A stretch of DNA of 64,000 bases from positions 248,001 through 312,000 of the forward strand of contig NZ_CP059183.1 in NCBI RefSeq assembly GCF_014251275.1. Reading direction: 5' to 3'. Source of the DNA: Blattabacterium cuenoti (lineage in GTDB: Bacteria; Bacteroidota; Bacteroidia; Flavobacteriales; Blattabacteriaceae). This document shows positions 8,673-17,732 of this stretch, one piece after another (position 1 is the first letter of the stretch; every line of letters begins with the position of its first letter). Both the position numbers and the translations under genes were made by a program. Below the pieces are notes generated by a model. The model ran no database searches and had not been told where the DNA came from. It was given only the letters and a program-made list of their open reading frames with translations.

Positions 8673-9686
8673 ATGAATATTAAAAAAAAAATCGAAATAG
8701 CATTAAAAAATGTAATTGTTAATGATAATAAAGATATTATAGAATCTGGATTTGTAAAAAAATTAGAGATATTGGAAAATAAAGATATTATTATTTACTT
8801 GATTTTACCGAATCCTACTATGCATCTAAAAAATAGAATAAAAAAAGATATTATTAATTCTATTAATAATCAAATACACTTGGAAAAAAAAATATCTATC
8901 AAAATAGAAATACAATCCTGTTTGAAAAAAACGTATTCAATAAAAAATATAATAGCTGTAGCTTCTGGAAAGGGAGGGGTAGGAAAATCAACAATAGCAT
9001 CTAATATAGCAATATCATTAAAAAAAATGGGATTTAATGTTGGATTATTAGATGCTGATATTCATGGGCCATCTATTCCATTGATGTTTAATATTGATAT
9101 TAAAAATATTTCTATATTACAACAAAACAATGGCTTAATGATGCCTATTACTGTTCATGGAATTAAAATTTTTTCTATAGGGTTCTTTTTAAAATATGGA
9201 CAAGCTATTGTATGGAGAGGTCCTATGGTATCTAAAGTCCTTATGCAATTTTTTAATGAAACATATTGGGGAGAATTAGATTTTTTAATTATTGACTTAC
9301 CTCCAGGAACAGGAGATATACATTTATCTTTATTGCAAGAAATTTCGTTAAAAGGGATTGTTATAGTTAGTACATCTCAGAAAATTGCCATATCAGACGT
9401 TACTAGAACGGTAGAAATGTTTCGCATGAAATCTATTTATGTTCCAATACTTGGAATTATAGAAAACATGTCATATTTTTTTTCAAAAGAAAAGAAATAT
9501 TACTTTTTTGGAAAATGCGGAGTAAAAAATTTTTCTAAAAAAATGAATATTACATTTTTAGGAGAAATCCCAATGTTACAAAAAATACAAGAATATACGG
9601 ATTTGGGAATTCCTGCTGTTTTAGAAGATGAAAAAATTAGTAATATTTTTACAGATATTACTAATAATATTATAAATCAATTATAA
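8673..9686 (+). CDS. mrp: Mrp/ApbC-family ATP-binding iron-sulfur carrier
   Basis: Mrp (NBP35/ApbC) proteins are P-loop ATPases that bind and hand over iron-sulfur clusters. The N-terminal DUF59/MIP18-like domain (about 1-90) is followed by the deviant Walker A GKGGVGKST, then LDADIHGPSIP, WRGPMVSK, DLPPGTGDIHL and a C-terminal ENMSYF. The usual metal-binding CxxC after ENMS is not seen here; only one Cys (in FGKCG) remains. I place the start at 8673 (MNIKKKIEIAL), because the upstream ATG at 8652 would add seven residues absent from the family. It is convergent with the nucleoside phosphorylase gene. Confidence 0.92.
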   Translation: MNIKKKIEIALKNVIVNDNKDIIESGFVKKLEILENKDIIIYLILPNPTMHLKNRIKKDIINSINNQIHLEKKISIKIEIQSCLKKTYSIKNIIAVASGKGGVGKSTIASNIAISLKKMGFNVGLLDADIHGPSIPLMFNIDIKNISILQQNNGLMMPITVHGIKIFSIGFFLKYGQAIVWRGPMVSKVLMQFFNETYWGELDFLIIDLPPGTGDIHLSLLQEISLKGIVIVSTSQKIAISDVTRTVEMFRMKSIYVPILGIIENMSYFFSKEKKYYFFGKCGVKNFSKKMNITFLGEIPMLQKIQEYTDLGIPAVLEDEKISNIFTDITNNIINQL

Positions 9687-9714
9687 TTTATTTTTTTATA
9701 TTATAAAATAAATT
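9685..9714. terminator. Possible AT-only bidirectional hairpin between convergent mrp and PNP
   Basis: AATTTATTTT (9685-9694) is the exact reverse complement of AAAATAAATT (9705-9714), with a 10-base spacer. It lies between two convergent genes and has T or A runs on both sides. The stem has no G-C pair, so in DNA this AT-rich it could be chance. Confidence 0.25.
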
Positions 9715-9738
9715 AAATATAAAAAAAATGAATTTACA

Positions 9739-10530
9739 TTAGCCACATTTAATAAATTCCTTTATGATTATTGTTAAAAGAGATATGGAATTTTCAAATT
9801 CTTTAAATAAATAAACCTTTGTATTTTCTTTTTCTATATGATCATCATATATTCCCATCATGTTTATAATAGATACAGAAAATACCCTTATATTCATATA
9901 TCTATTAGCTATCATAACATATGTAATTATATCTTCCATACCTACGCAATCACCTCCAACAGATCTAATCATAGCGCATTCAGAGTAAGTTTTATAATTG
10001 GAATATGGAAAAGCTACATATATTCCTTTTTGAATGATAATATTTTGATTCATAGCAATTTCTTCTGCAAGATCAAGCATATTTTTATCATATGGGTCTG
10101 TTATGTCAATCAATCTATTCCCCAAAAAATTTTTAATATTTTTTTCTTCTGGAAAAAAATTAATATGATCTTTAATGAACATTATATCCCCAATTTTATA
10201 ATTGGGATTAACTCCAATAGATTCATTAATTAATATAAATTTTTCTAATCCTATATTTTTACATAAAATCATAGGAAAATAATTTATTGCATTTTTTTCA
10301 AAAAAATTTTCTATCAAAAAAACAATATTTTTTCCTTCTATCTTTCCGAACAAAAATTTTCCATATAGATTGGGAAAAAGTGGAATTTCTTCATAATAAA
10401 TACATATAGTATTTTCCATTTCTTGTATTAATTTATCCAATTTTACTCCTAATAATATTATTCCTAAAACCGGTAGTTCTTTAATTTTACTTTGTATATA
10501 TTTTTTAGATTTTTCTATAATCATTGACAT
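9739..10530 (-). CDS. Purine nucleoside phosphorylase, PNP/MTAP family
   Basis: This 263-aa protein resembles trimeric (type I) inosine-guanosine phosphorylases, which split purine nucleosides to free base and ribose 1-phosphate for salvage. Supporting regions: LGVKLDKL at the N-terminus, the phosphate-site region YYEEIPLFP, the Asn/Glu-rich base-binding region (NESIGVNPNYKIGDIMFIKDHINF, shown here as IGDIMFIKDHINF), and MIRSVGGDCVGMED near residue 188. In the family this last region is MSTVPE, so the present VGMED form is degenerate but in register. It lies just downstream of murB on the same strand (57-base gap). Confidence 0.85.
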   Translation of the reverse strand: MSMIIEKSKKYIQSKIKELPVLGIILLGVKLDKLIQEMENTICIYYEEIPLFPNLYGKFLFGKIEGKNIVFLIENFFEKNAINYFPMILCKNIGLEKFILINESIGVNPNYKIGDIMFIKDHINFFPEEKNIKNFLGNRLIDITDPYDKNMLDLAEEIAMNQNIIIQKGIYVAFPYSNYKTYSECAMIRSVGGDCVGMEDIITYVMIANRYMNIRVFSVSIINMMGIYDDHIEKENTKVYLFKEFENSISLLTIIIKEFIKCG

Positions 10531-10587
10531 AAAAGTTTTTTTATTTAAAGTTTTTCACAAAAAAAAATAATGTTATTTCTACTATAG

Positions 10588-11613
10588 TTATCGTATAACA
10601 TTTACTTCTCTAAACAAAAAAATTCCAAATCTTTTTTTTATATTTTTAATGATACTTTTTGAAAAAAGATAGATTTCCATTCCACTAGCTCCTCCATAGT
10701 TAACTAATATTATAGGCAATTTTTTATATACTCCCACATTTCCTATCCTTTTTCCTTTCCATCCTGCAGTTTCAATTAAAGAACTAGCAAATATTTTTAT
10801 TTTGTTGTTAGATATACAATTACCCATAATAGTAGGATACTTAAATTTTAATCTATTAAAAAAAACTTTTTCTACTATGGGATTTATAAAAAAACTGCCT
10901 GCATTTCCAATTTCCATTGGATTTGGTAATTTTTTTTTTCTAATATTAAAAATTGCCTTACTTATATCATAACTAGTAGGTTTTTCAATATTCATATTTT
11001 CTAATTCTTTTTGAATTTCTATATAATATGTATTTAATGTATTACATTTTTTTTTTCTTAGAATAAAAAAAACAGATAAAATGAAAAATTTATTTTTATA
11101 CATGTTATTCTTAAAAATGGAATCTCTATATTGTAATTTGCACTCTTTTTGTGTAAAATCCTTGATTTTTCCATTACTTATTTCATAAACTTGTACCTTT
11201 AATAAACAATCTTTTATTTCCGATCCATATGCTCCAATGTTTTGTATTGGAGATGCTCCTACTGTTCCTGGAATAAAGGATAAGTTTTCTAATCCATTAA
11301 AACCTTTTTTTATCGTCCATTTTACGAAATTACTCCAATTTTCTCCAGAAAAAGCTTTAACAATTGCTTTATAATCATCTTCATATATTATTTTTTTCCC
11401 TTTTATTTTAACCCTAATAACTAATCCTGGATAATAATCTTTTAAAAAAAGAATATTACTTCCATTTCCTATAAAGATTTTTTTAATATAGTTAAACCTA
11501 GTAAATATATTTTTTATTTCCTCTATATTAGTTATTTCTGTGTAATAACGAGAAAAAACATTTAATCCAAATGTATTTAATCTTTTTATAGAAAAATTTT
11601 GTTTAATTAACAT
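10588..11613 (-). CDS. murB: MurB, UDP-N-acetylenolpyruvoylglucosamine reductase
   Basis: MurB is an FAD/NADPH enzyme that reduces the enolpyruvyl group to give UDP-MurNAc. FAD-binding features include IGNGSNILF and FIPGTVGASPIQNIGAYG. The catalytic serine segment NAGSFFINPIV and the C-terminal substrate loop are present. 341 aa fits the longer flavobacterial form. A 10-A run (10930-10939, minus strand) encodes RKKKL in frame. The gene is divergent from the YtxH gene at 11691. With MurC and MurG it shows that peptidoglycan synthesis is retained. Confidence 0.95.
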   Translation of the reverse strand: MLIKQNFSIKRLNTFGLNVFSRYYTEITNIEEIKNIFTRFNYIKKIFIGNGSNILFLKDYYPGLVIRVKIKGKKIIYEDDYKAIVKAFSGENWSNFVKWTIKKGFNGLENLSFIPGTVGASPIQNIGAYGSEIKDCLLKVQVYEISNGKIKDFTQKECKLQYRDSIFKNNMYKNKFFILSVFFILRKKKCNTLNTYYIEIQKELENMNIEKPTSYDISKAIFNIRKKKLPNPMEIGNAGSFFINPIVEKVFFNRLKFKYPTIMGNCISNNKIKIFASSLIETAGWKGKRIGNVGVYKKLPIILVNYGGASGMEIYLFSKSIIKNIKKRFGIFLFREVNVIR

Positions 11614-11630
11614 AAATATATAAATCCAAT

Positions 11631-11661
11631 TTTGCCCATAAGTATTGTATGATTAAATTTA
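11631..11661 (+). promoter_or_regulatory. Bacteroidetes-type promoter for the YtxH gene
   Basis: TTTG (11631-11634), 19-bp spacer, TAAATTTA (11654-11661). This fits the Bacteroidetes primary sigma consensus TTTG-N19-TAnnTTTG with one mismatch at the last base. It lies about 30 bases before the ATG at 11691 and covers the upstream in-frame ATG at 11649, which argues against that earlier start. Confidence 0.6.
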
Positions 11662-11690
11662 TTCATTATAAATATAAAATTGTTTTTTTT

Positions 11691-11975
11691 ATGAAAAAAG
11701 GAGGAAGTTTTTTTTGTGGGATCATTTTAGGAACTATGGCAGGTTTAATAATGGGAATTATGCTATCTAAAAAAAAAGATGATAAAATGAAAAATATAAT
11801 AGGGGAAAAAACTGAAGAACTAAGAAATAATTTACAAGATATTAGTAATAAAATAGGAGAACAAGTAAATAAAATAAAATCAAATATTGAAGAAAGATGG
11901 AAAAAAAGTAAAATTAAAAATGATCTAAATAACATAGATCAAGTAGAACAAGTAGAAGATGAATTAGGAACTTAA
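11691..11975 (+). CDS. YtxH-domain membrane-anchored small protein
   Basis: A 94-aa protein: a short basic start (MKKGGSFF), a glycine-rich membrane helix (GIILGTMAGLIMGIML, about 9-24), then a long charged helix rich in Lys, Glu and Asn, likely coiled coil. This is the layout of YtxH/gas-vesicle-G-like proteins in Flavobacteria, whose function is not established. The start at 11691 is preferred over 11649 because a good promoter overlaps the earlier codon and because the family begins at MKKG. It is followed after 9 bases by another small membrane protein, a pairing also known in free-living relatives. Confidence 0.75.
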   Translation: MKKGGSFFCGIILGTMAGLIMGIMLSKKKDDKMKNIIGEKTEELRNNLQDISNKIGEQVNKIKSNIEERWKKSKIKNDLNNIDQVEQVEDELGT

Positions 11976-11984
11976 TAAGTTAAA

Positions 11985-12329
11985 ATGTTTATTTTTTTCA
12001 GGAAATTTTTTTATACAAAATGGTGTATTTTTAAACGTGAAATAATTCAAATACTTATTTCTGTAATAACAGATATTATTTTTAATTTATTTTTTTTCAT
12101 ATTATGCATTAACATTTTACTATTAGTAAGTATTTTATTATGTTTCCTTATATCATTATATTTTGGAAACTATGTTATTGGATTTGGAATAGGAATTATT
12201 TTATACTTTTTAATATTACTTTTTATATTTTTTATATGCAAAAATATAGTACGATATTTTATTAAAAGTTTTTTTTTAAATGAATCTATTATGAGAAATT
12301 TTTATAAAAATAAAAAAAAAAGCAAATAG
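11985..12329 (+). CDS. Small membrane protein, holin-X/YqjE-like by position
   Basis: 114 aa with an N-terminal basic amphipathic stretch and two long adjacent hydrophobic helices (about 34-60 and 62-88), ending in a lysine-rich tail. No catalytic motif. Flavobacteria often carry a phage-holin-3-6/YqjE-type gene right after a YtxH gene, and the topology fits, so I take it as that family. Function is unknown. It is 9 bases after the YtxH gene and 30 before rlmB, so the three may be cotranscribed. Confidence 0.55.
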   Translation: MFIFFRKFFYTKWCIFKREIIQILISVITDIIFNLFFFILCINILLLVSILLCFLISLYFGNYVIGFGIGIILYFLILLFIFFICKNIVRYFIKSFFLNESIMRNFYKNKKKSK

Positions 12330-12359
12330 AAAAATTTTTTTATCTTATAACTTATTAAA

Positions 12360-13103
12360 ATGAAAAGAAAAGAAGTAGATATTGTTTATGGAATACGTCC
12401 ATTGATAGAGGCAATACAATCTAAAAAAAACATTAAAAAACTTTTTTTACAAAAAGGACTTAATAAAAAGTCTAATGCATATAAAAAGTTAATAACCATT
12501 TCAGAAAAAAAAAATATTAAAATTATTCAAAAATATAACTTTTCAAAATTAAAAAATAAAAATCATCAGGGAGTTTTTGCAAGAATATCTCCAATAAAAA
12601 CTTATTCTATCAAAGATTTACTTCCTAAATTTTATAAAAAAAATCCCATTTTAATAATTCTAGATCGTATTACAGATGTAAGAAATTTTGGATCTATTAT
12701 ACGAACAGCTAACTGTGCAGGAGTAAATGCAATAATTGTCCCAAAGAAATCTACGGCTATAATTAATTCTGATACTATAAAAACTTCTTCAGGAGCTTTA
12801 TTTAAAATTCCAATATGTAAAGAAAAAAATATTAGTAATACTATAAAATTTTTAATACAATCTGGATTAAAAATAGTTTCTGCAACAGAAAAATCCAATA
12901 TATATTGGTATGAAATAGACTTTTCTGGGCCAATTGCTTTGATATTAGGAAATGAAGAAAAAGGGATTTCTCCTGTAAACCTAAAAGTTTCCTGTGAAAA
13001 AGTAAGAATTCCATCAAAAAAAGGATTTTCTTCTCTTAATGTTTCTGTTGCGTGTGGTATTATTCTATACGAAGTTTTTAGACAAAGAAATAAACTAATT
13101 TAA
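12360..13103 (+). CDS. rlmB: RlmB-type 23S rRNA 2'-O-methyltransferase (SpoU family)
   Basis: A SPOUT methyltransferase that methylates the 2'-OH of a 23S rRNA guanosine (G2251 in E. coli) with SAM. The N-terminal substrate-binding domain starts with VYGIRPLIEAI. The three SpoU motifs are present: NFGSIIRTANCAG, LGNEEKGIS and SLNVSVACGIILYE. Length 247 aa is normal. It is convergent with pheS, with only 12 bases between the stop codons. TrmH, the tRNA homologue, is a less likely alternative because the N-terminal domain matches RlmB. Confidence 0.9.
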   Translation: MKRKEVDIVYGIRPLIEAIQSKKNIKKLFLQKGLNKKSNAYKKLITISEKKNIKIIQKYNFSKLKNKNHQGVFARISPIKTYSIKDLLPKFYKKNPILIILDRITDVRNFGSIIRTANCAGVNAIIVPKKSTAIINSDTIKTSSGALFKIPICKEKNISNTIKFLIQSGLKIVSATEKSNIYWYEIDFSGPIALILGNEEKGISPVNLKVSCEKVRIPSKKGFSSLNVSVACGIILYEVFRQRNKLI

Positions 13104-13115
13104 TAATTTTATTTA

Positions 13116-14102
13116 CTAAAATTCACTGGTAAATTGTTTCAAAAAACGAATATCATTTTCAAAATAAATTCTAATATCCTTTAGATTATAAATCATTAAA
13201 GCTAAACGTTCTATTCCTACTCCAAAAGCAAATCCGGTATATATTTCAGAATTAATATCCACATTTTTTAAAACAATAGGATCTATCATCCCACAACCCA
13301 TAATTTCTAACCAATCATTGTTATACAATATGTCTATTTCCGCACTAGGTACTGTAAATGGAAAATAAGATGGACGAAATCTTATTTTAACTTTTCCAAA
13401 AAGAGAATGTATTAGATAATGTACAGTTTGTTTTAAATCAGAAAAAGAAACTTTTTTATCTATATAAAAGCCTTCTGCTTGATGAAACATAAAATTTGAA
13501 CGTGAGGAAATTGTTTCATTTCTATATACTTTTCCAATAGATAAAACTCTAAATGGAGGTATGTGGTTTTTCATATATCTTATTTGTACAGATGAAGTAT
13601 GAGTCCGTAACAAAATACTTTTATCTTTACACAAAAAAAATGTATCCTGTATGTCCCTAGATGGATGAGATACAGGGATATTCAATGCAGTAAAATTATG
13701 CCAGTCATCTTCTATTTCTAATCCATCTACATAAGAATATCCAATGTTCATAAACATATCTATTATTTTATATTTTATAATGGACAATGGATGCATTGAT
13801 CCTATTTCTGAAAATTTTCCAGGAATAGTAGGATCAATATCTACCATTTTTGAAACATTCAAATAGTTATTTGAACAAAAATTTTTAATTTTTTCTTGTA
13901 CTTTTTTTTTTAATCCATTAATTATTTTTCCATATATTTTTTTGTTTTCAATAGGAATATTTTTAATATTTTTTAATAAAATATTTATGAGTCCTTGTTT
14001 CCTTCCTAAAAATTTAATCCTAAATTTTTCTAAATCATTAAATGTATGTATATTATAATGTTTTATTTCTTCTTTTATTAAAGCTATTCTATTATCATCC
14101 AT
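13116..14102 (-). CDS. pheS: PheS, phenylalanyl-tRNA synthetase alpha subunit
   Basis: The catalytic alpha chain of the (alpha-beta)2 enzyme. An N-terminal coiled-coil arm (about 1-90, with LGRKQGLI) is followed by the class II core: motif 1 around DPTIPGKF and HPLS, HPSRDIQDTFF, LLRTHTSS, motif 2 GKVYRNE with FHQAEGFYIDK, and motif 3 GFAFGVGIERLAL. 328 aa is normal. The partner pheT is not next to it; Bacteroidetes often separate the two genes. No promoter of the clear lineage type was found in the 95 bases between it and the divergent cvpA-like gene. Confidence 0.96.
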   Translation of the reverse strand: MDDNRIALIKEEIKHYNIHTFNDLEKFRIKFLGRKQGLINILLKNIKNIPIENKKIYGKIINGLKKKVQEKIKNFCSNNYLNVSKMVDIDPTIPGKFSEIGSMHPLSIIKYKIIDMFMNIGYSYVDGLEIEDDWHNFTALNIPVSHPSRDIQDTFFLCKDKSILLRTHTSSVQIRYMKNHIPPFRVLSIGKVYRNETISSRSNFMFHQAEGFYIDKKVSFSDLKQTVHYLIHSLFGKVKIRFRPSYFPFTVPSAEIDILYNNDWLEIMGCGMIDPIVLKNVDINSEIYTGFAFGVGIERLALMIYNLKDIRIYFENDIRFLKQFTSEF

Positions 14103-14197
14103 TTCTTTACTTTTTTTCTATAATTTTCTTATACATAAAAAAAATAATTTATATTATTTTCTTTATAACAATAAATTATTGAATAAATTAAATAGTT

Positions 14198-14719
14198 ATG
14201 ACTTATTTAGACATAATTATAATAATTGTAGTTATATATGGTGGATATAATGGTTATCAAAAAGGATTAATATATCAATTTTTTATATCTATGATATTTT
14301 TCCTTATTCTTTATAAGGGAACATTTGTATTTGAATTTGTAAAAAATATATTACAATATTTTAAATTTTATAATAAAAATAAGTATTTATTTACAGTATA
14401 TTCTCTAATAATTTCATTTTTTTCTATAATTATTTTTACTTATATAGCAAAAAAAATACTTGAATTTTTTATGATGATAACATGTGTAAAACCAATTGAT
14501 AAATTTTTTGGTGGGATACTAGGTATAATGAAATATTTTTTATACATTTCAATATCTATTTTTTTCATGAAAGAAATTAACTACCAATTAAATTTAATTT
14601 CTCATAATTTGTTTAAAAATTCATTTGAAAAAATATTTCATTTCTTTCTATGTAAAAAAGAATTTTTATTATATAAAATAAGAGAATTTTATTTTTGCAG
14701 TTTTAAAATTATAAAATAA
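14198..14719 (+). CDS. CvpA-family membrane protein
   Basis: A 173-aa membrane protein with about four hydrophobic segments. It begins MTYLDIIIIIVVIYGGYNGYQKGLI, where the (G/Y)GxxxGxxxGxI pattern and the leading YLDI are typical of CvpA; the loop FGGILGIMKY also fits. CvpA was first tied to colicin V production and is now linked to envelope integrity, but its molecular role is unclear. It stands alone: divergent from pheS and convergent with the phosphate transporter. Confidence 0.7.
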   Translation: MTYLDIIIIIVVIYGGYNGYQKGLIYQFFISMIFFLILYKGTFVFEFVKNILQYFKFYNKNKYLFTVYSLIISFFSIIIFTYIAKKILEFFMMITCVKPIDKFFGGILGIMKYFLYISISIFFMKEINYQLNLISHNLFKNSFEKIFHFFLCKKEFLLYKIREFYFCSFKIIK

Positions 14720-14758
14720 ATTTAATTTTAAGTATAATTATCTATTACACTATGTTAA

Positions 14759-17062
14759 TTATTTATTTTTAATAATATGAGGAATAATTTTACAATACAA
14801 TATCATTATGTCTTCTACATTCTTTGCAATGTTTTTTGACTCTAAAAGAATATCTAATATTAAAAATGTATTTTTTATCCCATATTTATCATTTATTATT
14901 CCAATTACTTGTTGATTAATTTGTTCCTCTATTTTATTTATAATTTTATTTTTTAATATACTAGTAAAATGCATTTTTTCATTTTCACAATTTTTCTCTA
15001 CTATTATTTTTTTTATTATGTTAAAATGTTTAAGCATAAGATATTTAAGAGCCATAAGATCTTCTTTTTGTTTAAATTTTAAAGGGTTATGGCTATTTAT
15101 AACATGAAATAACGTATTATTAGTAATAACATCTGAAGATTGAATAATTTTTTTTGTTTTATTATATATATGTAAACAAAAAATACCTGCAATAGGATGT
15201 TTTCTGTCTTTATATTGGGTAATTTTGACTATTTTAATTAAAGAAATGTTTAATTTAATAAAATTTTTTTTTACTTTTAAAAAAGTATTTCTGTTTTTTT
15301 TAAGAACTTTTAAATTTTCCATTGTAATTCCTTTTATAGAATTATCATAAATACTTTCTATATATTCAAGTGTGGGATAAATAATGCAAAAAATTTCATT
15401 TATAGCATTTTCTAAAGTTAAATTGACAATATCTAATAATAATTTTTCTTTTTTATTATGTTTATATGGCCCTTTACAATAGTTTTTATAACTTTTGTAA
15501 AAAATAAAAGCAATGAAACAAATCATACAAAAAAGGCCCAAGTATTTAAAAAAATATAGAAAAGTTGCTACTAATCCTGCCATTGTAAAAGCTATTAATC
15601 CCGTAAAAATCCATCCTCTTATAACTTTTAATACCCCGGAGACTCTATCCACTGCACTTTCTCTATCCCAAGCTCTATCTGATAATGAAGTCCCCATAGA
15701 TACCATAAAAGTTACAAATGTAGTAGATAAAGGAAGTTTTTTAACTGTAGCTATGGATATTAATATACTTGATATAGTAAGATTAGCAGAAGCTCTAACT
15801 AAATCAAAATAAATATTTTCTTTTTTAGTAATGTTTTTGTTCTGAAAATTTTTTTCAATTTTAACTAAAAACCTTTTTGGAAATAATTTGAAAAATTTTT
15901 TTCCAAAGTATAAAAAAAATCTAACAATTCCTCTGGAAAAAGAATTAGATAAAAATTTTTCCGTATATTCTTTATTTTGGTTGCTTAAAGTAAGTTCCGT
16001 AATAGTAATATTTTTGGTTTTTTTAGAAAACCATAGAGTTAATATCATAATAATACTAGAGCATATAAGTACTGAATATGGTACATGGACGTTTTTAGAT
16101 AAATTATGCATATTAAATCTTTCTGAAGGAGGAAATCCGTTTTCCTTCCAAATGTTATATGATTGCATGCTAGCTATAGGAATACCTACAAAATTTACTA
16201 AATCATTTCCTGAAAAAGCCATAGCAAGAGAAAAAGTCCCATATAGGACTACAAATTTTAATATATTATATTCTAAATACAAAAATATTTTTGCTACAAT
16301 TATCCATGTAGAAAATAATATTAAAAAAAAAGTAAAAAAATTATCATTGATCCAATTAACAAAATTTTTCATTAGAAAAAAAACTACTGATAAATTTTTA
16401 TTAAAAAATCCGTCTCCATTAAAGGTACTATGCATCCCTCTTACTATGAGAAAATAAGTCATACAACTTAATGAAATTGCTGCCCATACTAAACCAGTAG
16501 ATCTTAATCTATTTTCATAATTGAAACTAAAAAACAATCGTATGAAATAGTGGATAAAAGATCCTGATATAAAAGAAATAATAATAGATAAAAAAATTCC
16601 TATGCTAATGCTTAATATTTTTTCTGCTTTAACGTATTGGTTTAAATAATGAAAAGGTTCATGATTTAATATAATTTTTATCATTGCAATACTAAATGCT
16701 CCTCCAAATAAACAAAAAACCATAGAAACAGTAGTTGAAGTTGGAAGCCCAAAAGTATTAAAAACGTCTAACAAAATAATATCTGATATCATTACCGATA
16801 AGAAAATAAAAAGTATATCTGAAAAATAAAAATAAGAAGGGTCAAATACTCCTTTTCTTGCGACTTCCATCATCCCACTAGAAAGAAATGCACCTAATAA
16901 TATTCCTAAACTAGAAAAAATCATTATTATTTTTCTAGAAGCTACTTTAGATCCAATAGCTGAATTTAAAAAATTTACTGCGTCATTAATCAATCCAACA
17001 ATAAGATCAAATATAGACAGTAAAAAAAGAATTACTATGACTATAGGATAAAAAAGTTCCAT
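14759..17062 (-). CDS. PiT-family inorganic phosphate transporter with PhoU-like tail
   Basis: A 767-aa inner-membrane phosphate permease. PiT signatures occur twice as expected: GLINDAVNFLNSAIGSKVAS (about 23-42) and SGNDLVNFVGIPIASMQ in the middle. Further conserved helices carry GLPTSTTVSM and LPLSTTFVTFMVSMGTSLSDRAW (in part). About twelve hydrophobic helices precede a soluble, helix-rich C-terminal region (about 545-767) that resembles PhoU in pattern. The long form is typical of Bacteroidetes PiT proteins. No Pst system is in the window. Two antisense open frames inside it have no recognisable protein content. Confidence 0.88.
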   Translation of the reverse strand: MELFYPIVIVILFLLSIFDLIVGLINDAVNFLNSAIGSKVASRKIIMIFSSLGILLGAFLSSGMMEVARKGVFDPSYFYFSDILFIFLSVMISDIILLDVFNTFGLPTSTTVSMVFCLFGGAFSIAMIKIILNHEPFHYLNQYVKAEKILSISIGIFLSIIISFISGSFIHYFIRLFFSFNYENRLRSTGLVWAAISLSCMTYFLIVRGMHSTFNGDGFFNKNLSVVFFLMKNFVNWINDNFFTFFLILFSTWIIVAKIFLYLEYNILKFVVLYGTFSLAMAFSGNDLVNFVGIPIASMQSYNIWKENGFPPSERFNMHNLSKNVHVPYSVLICSSIIMILTLWFSKKTKNITITELTLSNQNKEYTEKFLSNSFSRGIVRFFLYFGKKFFKLFPKRFLVKIEKNFQNKNITKKENIYFDLVRASANLTISSILISIATVKKLPLSTTFVTFMVSMGTSLSDRAWDRESAVDRVSGVLKVIRGWIFTGLIAFTMAGLVATFLYFFKYLGLFCMICFIAFIFYKSYKNYCKGPYKHNKKEKLLLDIVNLTLENAINEIFCIIYPTLEYIESIYDNSIKGITMENLKVLKKNRNTFLKVKKNFIKLNISLIKIVKITQYKDRKHPIAGIFCLHIYNKTKKIIQSSDVITNNTLFHVINSHNPLKFKQKEDLMALKYLMLKHFNIIKKIIVEKNCENEKMHFTSILKNKIINKIEEQINQQVIGIINDKYGIKNTFLILDILLESKNIAKNVEDIMILYCKIIPHIIKNK

Positions 17063-17119
17063 AATAATAGATATTATGTAATTTAAAAAAAAACAAAAAC
17101 ATTACTTTTTAATATGTAT

Positions 17120-17719
17120 TCAAAATGTTTTTAAAAATTCCTTAATAACACGTTCTACAGAAAAATATGGATGTTTTGATAAAATATTATTCAAAATTTT
17201 TTCTGAATCTTTAACGGAAAATCCAAGAACGTTTAAAGCTTTTAAAGCTTCTTTTTTTTTATAATATATGTCTAATATCTCTTCCTTTATTTTATTTTTA
17301 TTAACAATTTCTTTTGAAATTTTATCTTTAAGTTCAATTATAATTCTTTTTGCTATTTTTATTCCAATTCCTTTTACGTTATTGAATTTTTCTATATTTC
17401 CATGGTATATAGACGTTTCTATTTCAATTGGAGTAAGAGAAGATAATAAAATAATGGCTAAATTAGGACCTATTCCATTTACAGTTATTAATTTAGAAAA
17501 AATTTTTCTTTCTTTTTTTTCGAAAAATCCATACAAAATATATCTATTTTCCCTGATGAAAAAATAAGTATATACTTGTACATTTTCCCCTACTTTTTTT
17601 TTCAAAAAAAAAGAATATGTATTTGAAGATATGCAAACATAATATCCTATTCCGTTACAGTCTATTATTAAATAAGACGATGTTTTTTCAACTAATTTTC
17701 CTATTAAATGTGTAATCAC
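17120..17719 (-). CDS. ruvA: RuvA, Holliday junction-binding subunit
   Basis: RuvA tetramers bind Holliday junctions and load the RuvB helicase. The 199-aa protein has the N-terminal OB fold (MITHLIGKLVEKTSSYLIID, start only), two helix-hairpin-helix motifs around LITVNGIGPNLAIILLSS and VKGIGIKIAKRIIIELKD, and a C-terminal RuvB-binding domain (EALKALNVLGFS). The start codon is GTG (17717-17719), which fits the conserved N-terminus MITxLxG; no in-frame ATG is nearby. It lies 13 bases downstream of der on the same strand. Confidence 0.95.
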   Translation of the reverse strand: MITHLIGKLVEKTSSYLIIDCNGIGYYVCISSNTYSFFLKKKVGENVQVYTYFFIRENRYILYGFFEKKERKIFSKLITVNGIGPNLAIILLSSLTPIEIETSIYHGNIEKFNNVKGIGIKIAKRIIIELKDKISKEIVNKNKIKEEILDIYYKKKEALKALNVLGFSVKDSEKILNNILSKHPYFSVERVIKEFLKTF

Positions 17720-17732
17720 TGCATTTTAAAAA

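Noticed and set aside
9838-10233. 131-aa plus-strand open frame rich in Tyr, His and Ile
   Set aside because: It lies wholly antisense to the nucleoside phosphorylase gene and has no family features.
11649-11690. Longer start for the YtxH protein (ATG at 11649)
   Set aside because: The extra 14 residues are not part of the family, and a good promoter overlaps that codon.
15513-16457. Two open frames (99 and 189 aa) on the plus strand within the phosphate transporter gene
   Set aside because: They are antisense to a clear membrane transporter, with no recognisable domain; their hydrophobic stretches mirror its codons.
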